Both the position numbers and the translations under genes were made by a program. This document shows positions 1-6,743 of a DNA stretch of 11,357 bases, in pieces (position 1 is the stretch's first letter; every line of letters starts with the position of its first letter). The stretch comes from Bacteriovorax sp. UBA1852 (GTDB lineage: Bacteria > Bdellovibrionota > Bacteriovoracia > Bacteriovoracales > Bacteriovoracaceae), in the NCBI GenBank assembly GCA_002338505.1, contig DDIK01000192.1, forward strand, positions 1 through 11,357, read 5' to 3'. The notes beneath the pieces are model-generated. The model did no database searches, was not told the origin of the DNA, and worked only from the letters and a program-made list of their open reading frames with translations.

Positions 1-1128
1 AGACCAGGCCCATTGGAAGTTATAGCCTCCAAGAAGTCCCGTAACATCCACGACTTCACCTATGAAGTACATTCCTGGACTGAGGTTACTTTCAAACGTT
101 TTAGAGCTTATCTTATCTGTGCAGAGTCCACCTCTAGTTACCTCCGCTTTTCGATAACCTTCTGTTCCACTAGGTGTAACGGTATATGACTTTAAAAGTT
201 TTTTGAGTTTTTCTAATTCAATCTTAGATAATTCAGCGACTTTTTGTTTTTGAAACTCACTAGAAATTGATTCAGCAAGTTTTCTTGGAATATAGAGAGC
301 TAGTGTATTTAATATATTTTTCTTCCTACCAGATTTAACAATTTCTTCAAATGTGTAATCTGGTACAAAGTCTAGCTCGACAGTATCACCAGGATACCAA
401 TACAGAGAGCCTTTTAAGGTTGCTGGTCCACTAATTCCCTTGTGAGTAAAGAGTAAATCATCTCTGACAATCTTATTGTTAATGTGAAAATTTACTTCTA
501 AAGAGACACCTGAGAGAGACTTTGCCATTTCAAGCTCATCACCTTTAAGAGTAAGAGGAACAAGAGAGGGAGAGGTTTCAATCACCTTGTGACCTAAATT
601 TTTTCCAACTTTAATTCCAATATCAGAAGCACCAATACTTGGCAGAGATAGGCCTCCACTAGCGACCACGACATTCTTTGAGTGATACTCGGCTTTATTC
701 GTATGGATAACATAGCCATCACTATTTTTTTTAATATCAACGACCTTTTCAGAGTAATTGATTGTGACGTTATCTGATAATTTATCCATTAGGAGATTAA
801 CAATATCTTTTGCACTATTTTTACAAAATAATTGTCCCAACTTCTTCTCATAGTAAGAAATATTCTTATTAGCGACAAGATCAATGAAGTCCCAATTTGT
901 GTAGCGCTTAAGTGCTGACTTAGAAAAGTGAATATTTTGGGATTCAAAGTGAGAAGGAGCAACTTCAAGATTTGTAAAATTGCAGCGACCACCACCAGAG
1001 ATGAGAATCTTCCTACCTGGTGATTTGTTTGCCTCGATAATAAGGCAGCTCTTTTTTTGAGAAATGGCACCGGAGAACATTAAGCCTGCTGCTCCGGCAC
1101 CTATAACTATGACATCATAATCATTCAT
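1..1128 (-). CDS. HI0933/YhiN (BaiN-like) family NAD(P)/FAD-dependent oxidoreductase, C-terminus cut by window edge
   Basis: Flavoprotein of the HI0933-like family (E. coli YhiN, BaiN). Family members bind FAD; the physiological substrate of this one cannot be read from the sequence. The ATG at 1128 gives an N-terminus MNDYDVIVIGAGAAGLM, a classic Rossmann dinucleotide-binding site (GxGxxG at residues 10-15). The family signature GRKILISGGGRCNFTN follows at residues 38-53. Near the window edge the typical C-terminal block reads GEVVDVTGLLGGYNFQWAWS, where the FAD site closes. The reading frame has 376 uninterrupted codons and exits at base 1, so probably only some 15-25 residues are missing. 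It starts 16 bases after the helicase stop on the same strand, with no promoter or terminator between and only a weak ribosome site. It is therefore probably the second gene of the helicase operon. A second ATG at 1124 is out of frame. Confidence 0.93.
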   Translation of the reverse strand, partial: MNDYDVIVIGAGAAGLMFSGAISQKKSCLIIEANKSPGRKILISGGGRCNFTNLEVAPSHFESQNIHFSKSALKRYTNWDFIDLVANKNISYYEKKLGQLFCKNSAKDIVNLLMDKLSDNVTINYSEKVVDIKKNSDGYVIHTNKAEYHSKNVVVASGGLSLPSIGASDIGIKVGKNLGHKVIETSPSLVPLTLKGDELEMAKSLSGVSLEVNFHINNKIVRDDLLFTHKGISGPATLKGSLYWYPGDTVELDFVPDYTFEEIVKSGRKKNILNTLALYIPRKLAESISSEFQKQKVAELSKIELEKLKKLLKSYTVTPSGTEGYRKAEVTRGGLCTDKISSKTFESNLSPGMYFIGEVVDVTGLLGGYNFQWAWS

Positions 1129-1144
1129 TCAACACCAACACTAA

Positions 1145-2896
1145 TTAGCGTCTATTGTAGCCTTTAGAGTTTCCACGAGAAGAATTCCCTCTTGAAGGAC
1201 CGCCTCTTCTGCTTCCGCCACGGTAGCCTCCTCGGCCGCCACGATTATCTCTACTTCCACCACCTTCAACATGGTCTTTAGTAGGTTCAAATCTAATTGC
1301 TTTGTTTCCAACAGAAAGCTGTGCATTGAACACAAGCTTCTCGTACTGGCCTGCTGGAATATCTAAAAATGAGAAATTATCTTTAAGTTGAACATTTCTA
1401 ACATTTCTTTTTTCTATTTTAAGCTCATCTGAAACGTTGAAAATAAGGTCTTCAAGATTTACTCCATCTGCCTTCCCAACATTAACAAATAATCTTACGT
1501 TTCCGCGAGAATCTGGCTTAATCTGAGAGGCAGGAACTTTACCTCTAGGAGCTCCTCTTTCTCTTGGTGCAAGATCAATAGTAGGATTGCGATCAAGTCT
1601 CTTGATAGCATCATTAAAGATATACTTGAACATGACATCAAGAACGTCTTCCTTATTTAAGTCTTCAAATTCATCACAAAATAGTTCAAATGAACCATCA
1701 CTATTGTCATTATTCTTAACTTCATCAAAGAGGAATTCAAATTGATTAAGAGTTCTTCTGACCATTGAGTCTTTAATAACTTCAACAGTAGGAATCTTCT
1801 CTCTTAGAATCTTGGCCTTCGTCAAGTTTTCAAGGTGTCCAATTCTTCTAAGCTCAGAAGGATTAATGACACTTAAAGCAAGACCTTTGTGCCCAGCTCT
1901 TCCGGTACGTCCAATACGGTGGACATAACTTTCTAGATCTTGAGGAAGTCCAAAGTTGATAACGTGAGTAAGGTGATCAACATCGATCCCTCTTGCTGCA
2001 ACATCTGTACAGACGAGGAGCTTTACTCTTTTTTGCTTAAACTTCTTCATTGTGAGATCACGATGCTTTTGATCCATATCTCCGTGAAGGGAATCTACGA
2101 GAAAGCCTCTAAAGCCAAGCTCATCAGTTAAACTCTTCGCCTCAAGCTTTGTCTTTGTAAAAATAATTCCATAATATTCTTCAAAAGAATCAAGAAGTCT
2201 TCCTACGGCCTCTCTCATATCTCCGTCTTTTACAACATAGAACTTCTGAGTGATATTTTCGTTACTAAGAGTCTTCTTCTTAACTCTGATAACTTCAGGC
2301 TCGTTAAGGTAATTATTAATAAGATCAAGGATCGCTTTTGGCATAGTAGCTGAAAACATCCACGTTTTCTTCTGCTCAATATTTGCTAGGATCTCTTTAA
2401 CATCATCAAGAAAACCCATATCAAGCATTTCATCTGCCTCATCTAGGACAGCATACTTAGCTCCGTCGATATTGAGACTTTTTCTGTAGATAAGGTCTTT
2501 TACTCTACCTGGTGTTCCAACAATAATTTGAGGCTTAAGCTTTCTTAATTGTGAGATTTGCTTATCAATAGGTACTCCACCATAGACAGAGAAAACTCTA
2601 ATCTTTTCATGAATACTAAACTTTCTCATCTCTTCACAGATCTGATTAGCAAGCTCTCTTGTTGGTGACAGAACGATAGCTTGAACACCTCTATCTGAAA
2701 CATTTATTTTTTGTAGTAGTGGAAGTGCAAATGCAGCGGTTTTTCCTGTACCCGTTTGTGCCTGACCGACAAAATCAACGTCATTTTCACAAAGTAACGG
2801 AATCGCCTTTTCTTGTATTTCAGTAGGCTCTGTAAAACCTCTTTCTTCAATTGCTCTTAATAATGTGTCTTTTAATGGAAAATCTAAAAACTCCAA
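1145..2896 (-). CDS. deaD: CsdA/DeaD-type DEAD-box ATP-dependent RNA helicase
   Basis: ATP-dependent RNA helicase of 583 residues acting on structured RNA, typically in ribosome assembly, mRNA turnover and cold adaptation. All DEAD-box motifs are visible in order: Q motif (GFTEPTEIQ, 20-28), Walker A AQTGTGKT (46-53), PTRELA (79-84), GG (106-107), TPGR (128-131), DEAD (152-155), SAT (182-184), ARGID (301-305) and HRIGRTGR (326-333). A linker region precedes a DbpA-type RNA-binding domain (about 466-537). A basic Arg/Gly-rich tail (about 544-583) has RGG repeats. This order matches CsdA/DeaD rather than short RhlE-type helicases; E. coli DeaD is somewhat longer. The start is a TTG codon, preceded at 6 bases by AGGAG and by an in-frame TAG, so no upstream start is possible. 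The first gene of an operon with the flavoprotein, it has a structured leader upstream. The symbol follows the family; a csdA-like paralogue is possible. Confidence 0.93.
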   Translation of the reverse strand: MEFLDFPLKDTLLRAIEERGFTEPTEIQEKAIPLLCENDVDFVGQAQTGTGKTAAFALPLLQKINVSDRGVQAIVLSPTRELANQICEEMRKFSIHEKIRVFSVYGGVPIDKQISQLRKLKPQIIVGTPGRVKDLIYRKSLNIDGAKYAVLDEADEMLDMGFLDDVKEILANIEQKKTWMFSATMPKAILDLINNYLNEPEVIRVKKKTLSNENITQKFYVVKDGDMREAVGRLLDSFEEYYGIIFTKTKLEAKSLTDELGFRGFLVDSLHGDMDQKHRDLTMKKFKQKRVKLLVCTDVAARGIDVDHLTHVINFGLPQDLESYVHRIGRTGRAGHKGLALSVINPSELRRIGHLENLTKAKILREKIPTVEVIKDSMVRRTLNQFEFLFDEVKNNDNSDGSFELFCDEFEDLNKEDVLDVMFKYIFNDAIKRLDRNPTIDLAPRERGAPRGKVPASQIKPDSRGNVRLFVNVGKADGVNLEDLIFNVSDELKIEKRNVRNVQLKDNFSFLDIPAGQYEKLVFNAQLSVGNKAIRFEPTKDHVEGGGSRDNRGGRGGYRGGSRRGGPSRGNSSRGNSKGYNRR

Positions 2897-2907
2897 ATTC
2901 TACTCCT
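2894..2907 (-). promoter_or_regulatory. Ribosome binding site and TTG start of the helicase gene
   Basis: On the minus strand AGGAG (2907-2903) lies 6 bases before TTG (2896-2894). In the same frame the codon 2902-2900 is TAG, so the protein cannot begin farther upstream. No ATG or GTG sits at a better distance from this strong Shine-Dalgarno sequence. TTG initiation usually lowers translation and fits a gene controlled at the RNA level. Confidence 0.8.
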
Positions 2908-2989
2908 GATTAAGTAATAACGAACTAATATCTATAGTTATAAATAAAATTAAAAAATCTAAATTTTTGAAAATAAGGTATCCTTACGG

Positions 2990-3060
2990 TTACAACAATG
3001 TTGTCTCCGAAAGATCAATCGAGTGGAACAGGTCCAATGGCAGGCTTCGGTAACAACTTC
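2990..3060 (-). promoter_or_regulatory. Structured helicase leader with alternative pairing
   Basis: The 242 bases between the haem-protein stop and the helicase start hold a less AT-rich island. On the minus strand GTTGTTACCGAA (3057-3046) pairs with TTCGGAGACAAC (3011-3000): 10 Watson-Crick pairs, one U-G wobble and one A-A mismatch. The enclosed segment carries a small hairpin, TGGA/TCCA (3036-3033 with 3027-3024). The ACAAC at 3004-3000 can instead pair with the adjacent GTTGT (2996-2992) in a 5-bp hairpin, which excludes the outer part of the long stem. Read as plus-strand RNA the wobble becomes a C-A mismatch, so the structure favours the minus strand, the helicase mRNA strand. A further hairpin, TAAGG/CCTTA, lies closer to the gene (about 2974-2986). 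No known riboswitch class is recognised. A role in autoregulation or cold response is inference from the gene downstream. Confidence 0.45.
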
Positions 3061-3074
3061 TATTCAATAAGTTA

Positions 3075-3103
3075 TTACTAACAAAAATTCTGACTCAATG
3101 CAA
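3075..3103 (-). promoter_or_regulatory. Weak candidate promoter for the helicase leader
   Basis: Minus-strand TTGCAT (3103-3098) is followed at 17 bases by TAGTAA (3080-3075). The -35 is reasonable; the -10 matches the sigma70 consensus at only three of six positions. If used, the transcript would begin just before the structured leader and carry about 170 untranslated bases. AT-rich sequence nearer the gene offers other poor -10 candidates, so this is tentative. Confidence 0.25.
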
Positions 3104-3138
3104 ATACTTATGAAGAATTTTAAATATTTATGTAGTTT

Positions 3139-4269
3139 TTACCTTTTAAATATTTTCTCTTTATAAACTTTCAGACGCTTTTGAATGTCCTTAGGGATTG
3201 AAGTTCCTGAAGAGCCAGAATATCCATGAATAATAGACTTCTCGTACTCTTCGTAGCATTTCTTCGCGATATTAAACTTTGAAAAATTATCCATGCAGCT
3301 CATTAAATAAGCATCAGATAGTGAGTAGAAATAATTGAAAGATAAACTATTCTCAATCTTTGAAAGGTATAAAAGTATTTCTGCAGTCTCAGACTTATCT
3401 GTTGAATTAAGTAATTTCTTTTTTAAATATCCTGAGGCTACAAGACGATGAACTTTATTTTGAGAAGTATAGCTATCTGTAACTAATTCTCCTAAAAAGT
3501 CCTTCATTTTAACCTTCTCATCTGGATACTTCTTCTCTTTCCACTGTGCTAACTCCTTAAGAGTAAGCGCAACTTCATTTCTATCCATAGTCGACAACTG
3601 AGAAAAATCAAATTTTGAAAGTGCATTAAGAGCTTTCTCAGGCTTGAAAAAAGTTCTTGTATTGATAGAAACTATTCTTCTGAAGGCCTTAACAATATTT
3701 CTGCTATAGCTTGAGCTACCCAGTTTCTTCATAGACTTTAAATCATCTATACTTTTTCTCATATAACTCAAGTAATTTGTCTGAGCTGATTTATAATCTC
3801 TTACAACAAAGAACAGTTCAGCCTTTTGCAAATCATTACTCAGACCACTTTCTAAATTTTTAATTTTCTTAATGACACCTAATGAAGCGCTCGTCTTAAT
3901 TTGAGAATGGCAAGAGATACATAATGAAGTCGTTGCCTTTACTCTGTTTCGAGCAAAGTATTTCTGCTTCATTTCAAATGCTCCTAATGTATCATTAAAA
4001 TGACTCGATATAAGCTGAGCATTAACACTATAATTAAATGTTGGAAGATCTCCTTCATTATGAATATCTTTAAAAATATTACTCAAATTAAATAGTTCAG
4101 TATAGATTACTTGATGATTCTGTTCGTCAGTAAAGCTTTTTTCATTGAGCGCATATTTTTGAAGTTTAATAAAACTATTAAAAGCATCAGACATTTTCTC
4201 TTGTGTCGTCTTTGCATATGGTGATGTGGATATAAGAACTATAACTAAGATTAAAATTATTTTCATCAT
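3139..4269 (-). CDS. Exported monohaem cytochrome c-like protein with helical C-terminal region
   Basis: A 376-residue protein with a signal peptide (hydrophobic residues 4-16, likely cleavage after SPYA at about 19), so periplasmic or membrane-associated. One covalent haem site CISCH is at residues 117-121. About 100 mostly helical residues precede it, and the motif falls at the end of that block. This resembles the layout of class II cytochromes (cytochrome c' and c-556), where CxxCH lies near the end of a four-helix bundle. The rest (about 145-376) is helical and Lys-rich with a TPR-like stretch (AELFFVVRDYKSAQTNYLSY, about 150-169). No transmembrane helix is seen after the signal. Tandem ATG codons occur at 4269 and 4266; the spacing of the purine-rich GAGAG favours the second. 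It is divergent from the sialidase-like gene. Electron-transfer or haem-sensing partners are unknown, and no other respiratory gene is nearby. Confidence 0.75.
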   Translation of the reverse strand: MMKIILILVIVLISTSPYAKTTQEKMSDAFNSFIKLQKYALNEKSFTDEQNHQVIYTELFNLSNIFKDIHNEGDLPTFNYSVNAQLISSHFNDTLGAFEMKQKYFARNRVKATTSLCISCHSQIKTSASLGVIKKIKNLESGLSNDLQKAELFFVVRDYKSAQTNYLSYMRKSIDDLKSMKKLGSSSYSRNIVKAFRRIVSINTRTFFKPEKALNALSKFDFSQLSTMDRNEVALTLKELAQWKEKKYPDEKVKMKDFLGELVTDSYTSQNKVHRLVASGYLKKKLLNSTDKSETAEILLYLSKIENSLSFNYFYSLSDAYLMSCMDNFSKFNIAKKCYEEYEKSIIHGYSGSSGTSIPKDIQKRLKVYKEKIFKR

Positions 4270-4346
4270 ACTCTCTACTTTTTTGGTGTTTACAATATTA
4301 TCTTTAGATCCAAGGAAAAAACCCTGAGCTACATCATGTTTTAAGC

Positions 4347-4352
4347 TATAAT
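4347..4352 (+). promoter_or_regulatory. Candidate -10 box for the sialidase-like/glycosyltransferase-like pair
   Basis: TATAAT matches the sigma70 -10 consensus fully. The hexamer 17 bases upstream (CTGAGC, 4324-4329) matches the -35 consensus poorly. Transcription would begin near 4359, placing the in-frame ATG at 4351 inside the promoter. This supports translation from the ATG at 4387. Confidence 0.4.
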
Positions 4353-4362
4353 GAGGATTATA
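4347..4362. repeat. Perfect inverted repeat over the -10 region between divergent genes
   Basis: TATAAT-GAGG-ATTATA has 6-bp arms around a 4-base centre. The left arm is a consensus -10 hexamer on the plus strand, and the right arm reads TATAAT on the minus strand. It could be an operator covering the promoter of the sialidase-like pair, but AT-rich palindromes also arise by chance. Confidence 0.4.
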
Positions 4363-4386
4363 CTACAACAAAAGGATATACATCTT

Positions 4387-5340
4387 ATGTTTACAAACTT
4401 TCTCTACAATCCAAGAAATACTTTTGAAAATGCACACAGTGCTACACTGTGTCTGCACAAAGGTAGAATTTTTTGTACTTGGTATATCTATGAAGAGAAA
4501 GAGCATATAAACGGAAAGATTGTTATCTCAGAATACAATTCACGTCGCTCATCTTGGGGAGAGGCAAAAGTTCTCACAGACTTTCATGGAAATTACGGTA
4601 ATCCTGTTCTTTGTTCACACAACAACGAATTGATTCTCTTCTATGTCAAAATATCGCACTACTGGGATGATGCTAAAATTTACTGTATGAAAGGTGAAGA
4701 TTTAGATACCGGTAAATGGTCTGCCCCAAAGGCGATTAACACTCCTCCTGGGATGATGATTCGACATAGGCCTCTAAAAGTAGGAAGACAACTACTTATG
4801 CCTGCTTATGATGAGAAAACAATGACCACGATAATATATAGTATTAGTGATGACTCTTGTGAGTGGGAGAAGTATTCAGACTTAGATGGTCACTATATTC
4901 AAGGGGACCTGATTCAAATTAATGACAAAGAAATTGAAATTATTCTCAGGGCTGCAAAAGATAATACGAAGGTATTTAGGGCAGTATCACCTAATAATGG
5001 GAAAAGTTGGAATAAGGCAATAGAAACTCAACTTCCCTGCCCTTTAAGCGGTGTTGCTGCGATCAAATTCGAAGATGGCCCAACTCTTGTTAGCTACAAT
5101 CACACTCTCAAACACAAGCGAAGTCCTATATCATTAAATGTTTCATATAACGCTGGTGTTAACTTCTTTGAAAAGCCTCTTGATATAGAAGAGAGCGACA
5201 CGGAACTTTCATACCCAAACATGTTAATAGATGAACATAAGAATATTCATATGGTTTATACATTTAGTAGAAAGAAAATTAAACATATTGTGACAACCCT
5301 TGATGAGGTAGAAAAACTTATAAAGGAGAAAAATGCTTAA
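4387..5340 (+). CDS. Sialidase-like BNR-repeat beta-propeller protein
   Basis: A 317-residue protein of the BNR/sialidase-like superfamily (BNR_2 type), a beta-propeller fold used by exo-sialidases and related glycan hydrolases. Family blocks seen in order: AHSATL (16-21), GNPVL (71-75), RHRPL (126-130), LLMPAY (136-141), an Asp-box-like SPNNGKSW (201-208), SYNHT (236-240) and the C-terminal signature SYPNMLIDEHKNIHMVYTF (275-293) followed by RKKIKHI. Family members are usually somewhat longer. There is no signal peptide, so it appears cytoplasmic, which is unusual for a sialidase acting on outside glycans. The start at 4387 has AAAGGA 10 bases upstream. A longer frame from 4351 would start inside a TATAAT box and lacks a ribosome site, so it is not used here. 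It overlaps the next gene by 8 bases. Substrate and activity cannot be assigned; a non-enzymatic or different glycosidase role is possible. Confidence 0.8.
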   Translation: MFTNFLYNPRNTFENAHSATLCLHKGRIFCTWYIYEEKEHINGKIVISEYNSRRSSWGEAKVLTDFHGNYGNPVLCSHNNELILFYVKISHYWDDAKIYCMKGEDLDTGKWSAPKAINTPPGMMIRHRPLKVGRQLLMPAYDEKTMTTIIYSISDDSCEWEKYSDLDGHYIQGDLIQINDKEIEIILRAAKDNTKVFRAVSPNNGKSWNKAIETQLPCPLSGVAAIKFEDGPTLVSYNHTLKHKRSPISLNVSYNAGVNFFEKPLDIEESDTELSYPNMLIDEHKNIHMVYTFSRKKIKHIVTTLDEVEKLIKEKNA

Positions 5341-5938
5341 ATCGATTTCGGACTTTAAAAATCTGCACTCGACAAAGAGATGCTTTATTATCGCAAGTGG
5401 TCCAAGCATTAAAGACCTTGACCTCGAGCCTCTCAAGCGAAGACTTACCATAGGTCTTAATAGATCATTCATGGCGTTTGAAAACTCATATTACCACTGC
5501 GTTTTTGATCATCGTCTTTTTGAACTACATACTGAAGAACTCAAAAAAAGTAGAATACTCTTTACTCTTGAAGATCGCGCCTTTGGGATTCCTCTTACCC
5601 TACTAGGAACGAACGGCTTTAGCTGGGATCTTGAAGAAGGAATATATAGTGGCTACACCATAAGCTACTTTGCACTTCAGCTTGCCGTCTATATGGGCTT
5701 CAAAGAGATTTACTTTCTTGGTCTTGATTTAAAGAATGATGGTGATAATACTCACTTCTTTGGCCATGATTATAATTCGAAGAATCATGACAACTCAGAA
5801 TATCCTAAGATGCTTCATAGTTTTGAAAAAATATCTGAAACGTTGAAAACGAGAGGAATTAAAGTTTATAACTGTTCTAAAGAGTCTCGCTTAAGATGTT
5901 TTGAGTATATGAGCTATGAAGATGCGATAAGTCTTTAG
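5333..5938 (+). CDS. DUF115/GT42-like glycosyltransferase-fold protein
   Basis: A 201-residue soluble protein starting at an ATG that overlaps the sialidase-like stop, with AGGAG 4 bases before it, so the two are translated together. N-terminal FIIASGPSIKDLD (18-30) is a GxGPS-type nucleotide-binding loop, followed by GLNRSF (41-46). A central block SGYTISYFALQLAVYMGFKE then IYFLGLDL (106-133) precedes DNTHFFGH (138-145). This order is shared by the DUF115/MptE-like family and by GT42 sialyltransferases. From memory, Campylobacter Cst-II has GNGPS, then TSGVYMCAVAIALGYKEIYL, then DNSHYIGH, in which the last His is the catalytic base; that would correspond to His145 here. The resemblance is notable beside a sialidase-like gene, but DUF115-type proteins carry similar blocks. 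No signal peptide or membrane segment. Donor and acceptor are unknown. Best read as a glycan-modifying enzyme or relative, with moderate certainty. Confidence 0.65.
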   Translation: MLKSISDFKNLHSTKRCFIIASGPSIKDLDLEPLKRRLTIGLNRSFMAFENSYYHCVFDHRLFELHTEELKKSRILFTLEDRAFGIPLTLLGTNGFSWDLEEGIYSGYTISYFALQLAVYMGFKEIYFLGLDLKNDGDNTHFFGHDYNSKNHDNSEYPKMLHSFEKISETLKTRGIKVYNCSKESRLRCFEYMSYEDAISL

Positions 5939-6084
5939 CGGTTTTATATTCAGCTAAAAACTCAGAGCATACTGCCTTCTTTCTTCATCCGCTTGAGAGC
6001 CAAAGCTAAATAAAAAAAGCTTCCCCGTCGAAACAAAACAAAGAACATCTCAATTTACAAAACAAATTTACTGGACAGACATTT
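5939..6084. other. Intergenic stretch without a supported gene
   Basis: Between the glycosyltransferase-like stop and the next promoter I see no convincing terminator, promoter or gene. A short minus-strand frame of 28 codons (6048-5962) begins with ATG but has no ribosome site. AAGCT and AGCTT around an A-rich loop (about 6003-6022) could pair, but no T-run follows. Confidence 0.4.
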
Positions 6085-6101
6085 TTGACACCTATGTAAA
6101 T

Positions 6102-6130
6102 TTTACAAAATTAGTCAGCTATTCTATAAA
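6102..6130 (+). promoter_or_regulatory. Sigma70-type promoter of the small secreted protein gene
   Basis: TTTACA (6102-6107, five of six matches to TTGACA) and TATAAA (6125-6130, five of six matches) are separated by exactly 17 bases. The expected start of transcription near 6137 leaves a leader of about 19 bases that carries AGGAG (6146-6150). A TTGACA at 6085-6090 has no fitting -10 partner. Confidence 0.7.
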
Positions 6131-6155
6131 ACTATTCACACTTAAAGGAGATGAA

Positions 6156-6680
6156 ATGAAAATTATTTTAGCCACAATGCTATTCCTAAGCGCCTTTGCG
6201 TCTAGTACACACCCAGGGACAAGACTCGTTAGAAATCAGAAAATATTTAACCTTGTAGGTCAAAACAGAAACCTAGATTTATATGCTATAGGCGCACACC
6301 TCACGGGAAGACTTGGTTATATAAGAATGCGTATTACTTTTCAAAGAGGAACACTTCTTAGAATGGAAAACCCTATTCTCATCTTTAATAACATTCTCGA
6401 AACAAAAGATGACAGATACAATGTAACTCTTGGTTGGCCAACACTTGGTATGCCAATGGCCGTGAATACCATTAGAACTTTTAGAGTCTCTCAAAAAGAA
6501 CACATTGCAGTTGATTACACTGGAACAAAAAAAGGTTTATTCGAAGAAGTTTTCAAATTCATCAACACATACCCAACAGATGCTGAAAAGAAATTAACTG
6601 GTGAAGTTCGATTTATAATCAATCACTTTAAAACTGATCTTCGTAACATCACTACAAAAGTTCAGTATATAGTTGAATAA
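6156..6680 (+). CDS. Small secreted protein of unknown function
   Basis: A 174-residue protein with a typical short signal peptide (MKIILATMLFLSAFASS, cleavage around residue 17), so exported to the periplasm or beyond. The mature part has no cysteine and no further membrane segment. It begins THPGTRLVRNQKIFNLVGQN and looks mainly beta, with many alternating polar and hydrophobic residues, ending in a charged helical stretch (about 126-160). I do not recognise the family. The start is secure: AGGAG lies 5 bases before ATG 6156, and the ATG at 6151 stops after two codons. It stands alone: a good promoter 26 bases upstream and a terminator 29 bases after the stop make it monocistronic. A simple, well-formed expression unit for a secreted product suggests good expression; the role is unknown. 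Confidence 0.75.
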   Translation: MKIILATMLFLSAFASSTHPGTRLVRNQKIFNLVGQNRNLDLYAIGAHLTGRLGYIRMRITFQRGTLLRMENPILIFNNILETKDDRYNVTLGWPTLGMPMAVNTIRTFRVSQKEHIAVDYTGTKKGLFEEVFKFINTYPTDAEKKLTGEVRFIINHFKTDLRNITTKVQYIVE

Positions 6681-6708
6681 TACTTATACATTTTAATTTT
6701 GAACTAAG

Positions 6709-6730
6709 GCCCGTCTTTGCACGGGCTTTT
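6709..6730 (+). terminator. Intrinsic terminator between convergent genes
   Basis: GCCCGT (6709-6714), a 6-base loop CTTTGC, then ACGGGC (6721-6726) followed by TTTT. The stem is a perfect, GC-rich 6 bp in otherwise AT-rich DNA, 29 bases after the stop of the secreted protein gene. The T-run is short. On the minus strand the hairpin lies 18 bases past the LamG-like stop but lacks a real U-tract. Confidence 0.75.
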
Positions 6731-6743
6731 GTCTATGTTGGAA

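Noticed and set aside
1141..1335. 64-codon minus-strand frame rich in Ala, Glu and Val at the end of the helicase gene
   Set aside because: It is a frame-shifted reading of the RGG-rich tail of the helicase.
2990..3067. Minus-strand leader peptide of 25 codons from TTG 3067 to TAA 2990
   Set aside because: No ribosome site, a rare start codon and no run of regulatory codons; the RNA pairing explains the segment better.
4351..4386. Twelve-residue N-terminal extension of the sialidase-like protein
   Set aside because: The ATG lies in the TATAAT box, lacks a ribosome site, and the next ATG at 4387 has AAAGGA upstream.
5962..6048. Minus-strand 28-codon frame starting MFFVLFRRG and an overlapping open frame ending EERRQYALSF
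   Set aside because: The first has no ribosome site or promoter; the second has no start codon and is closed upstream by TGA. No evidence of a gene, though a remnant cannot be excluded.
6085..6113. TTGACA at 6085 as the promoter -35 of the secreted protein gene
   Set aside because: The sequence 17 bases downstream is not a -10 box; TTTACA-17-TATAAA at 6102-6130 fits far better.
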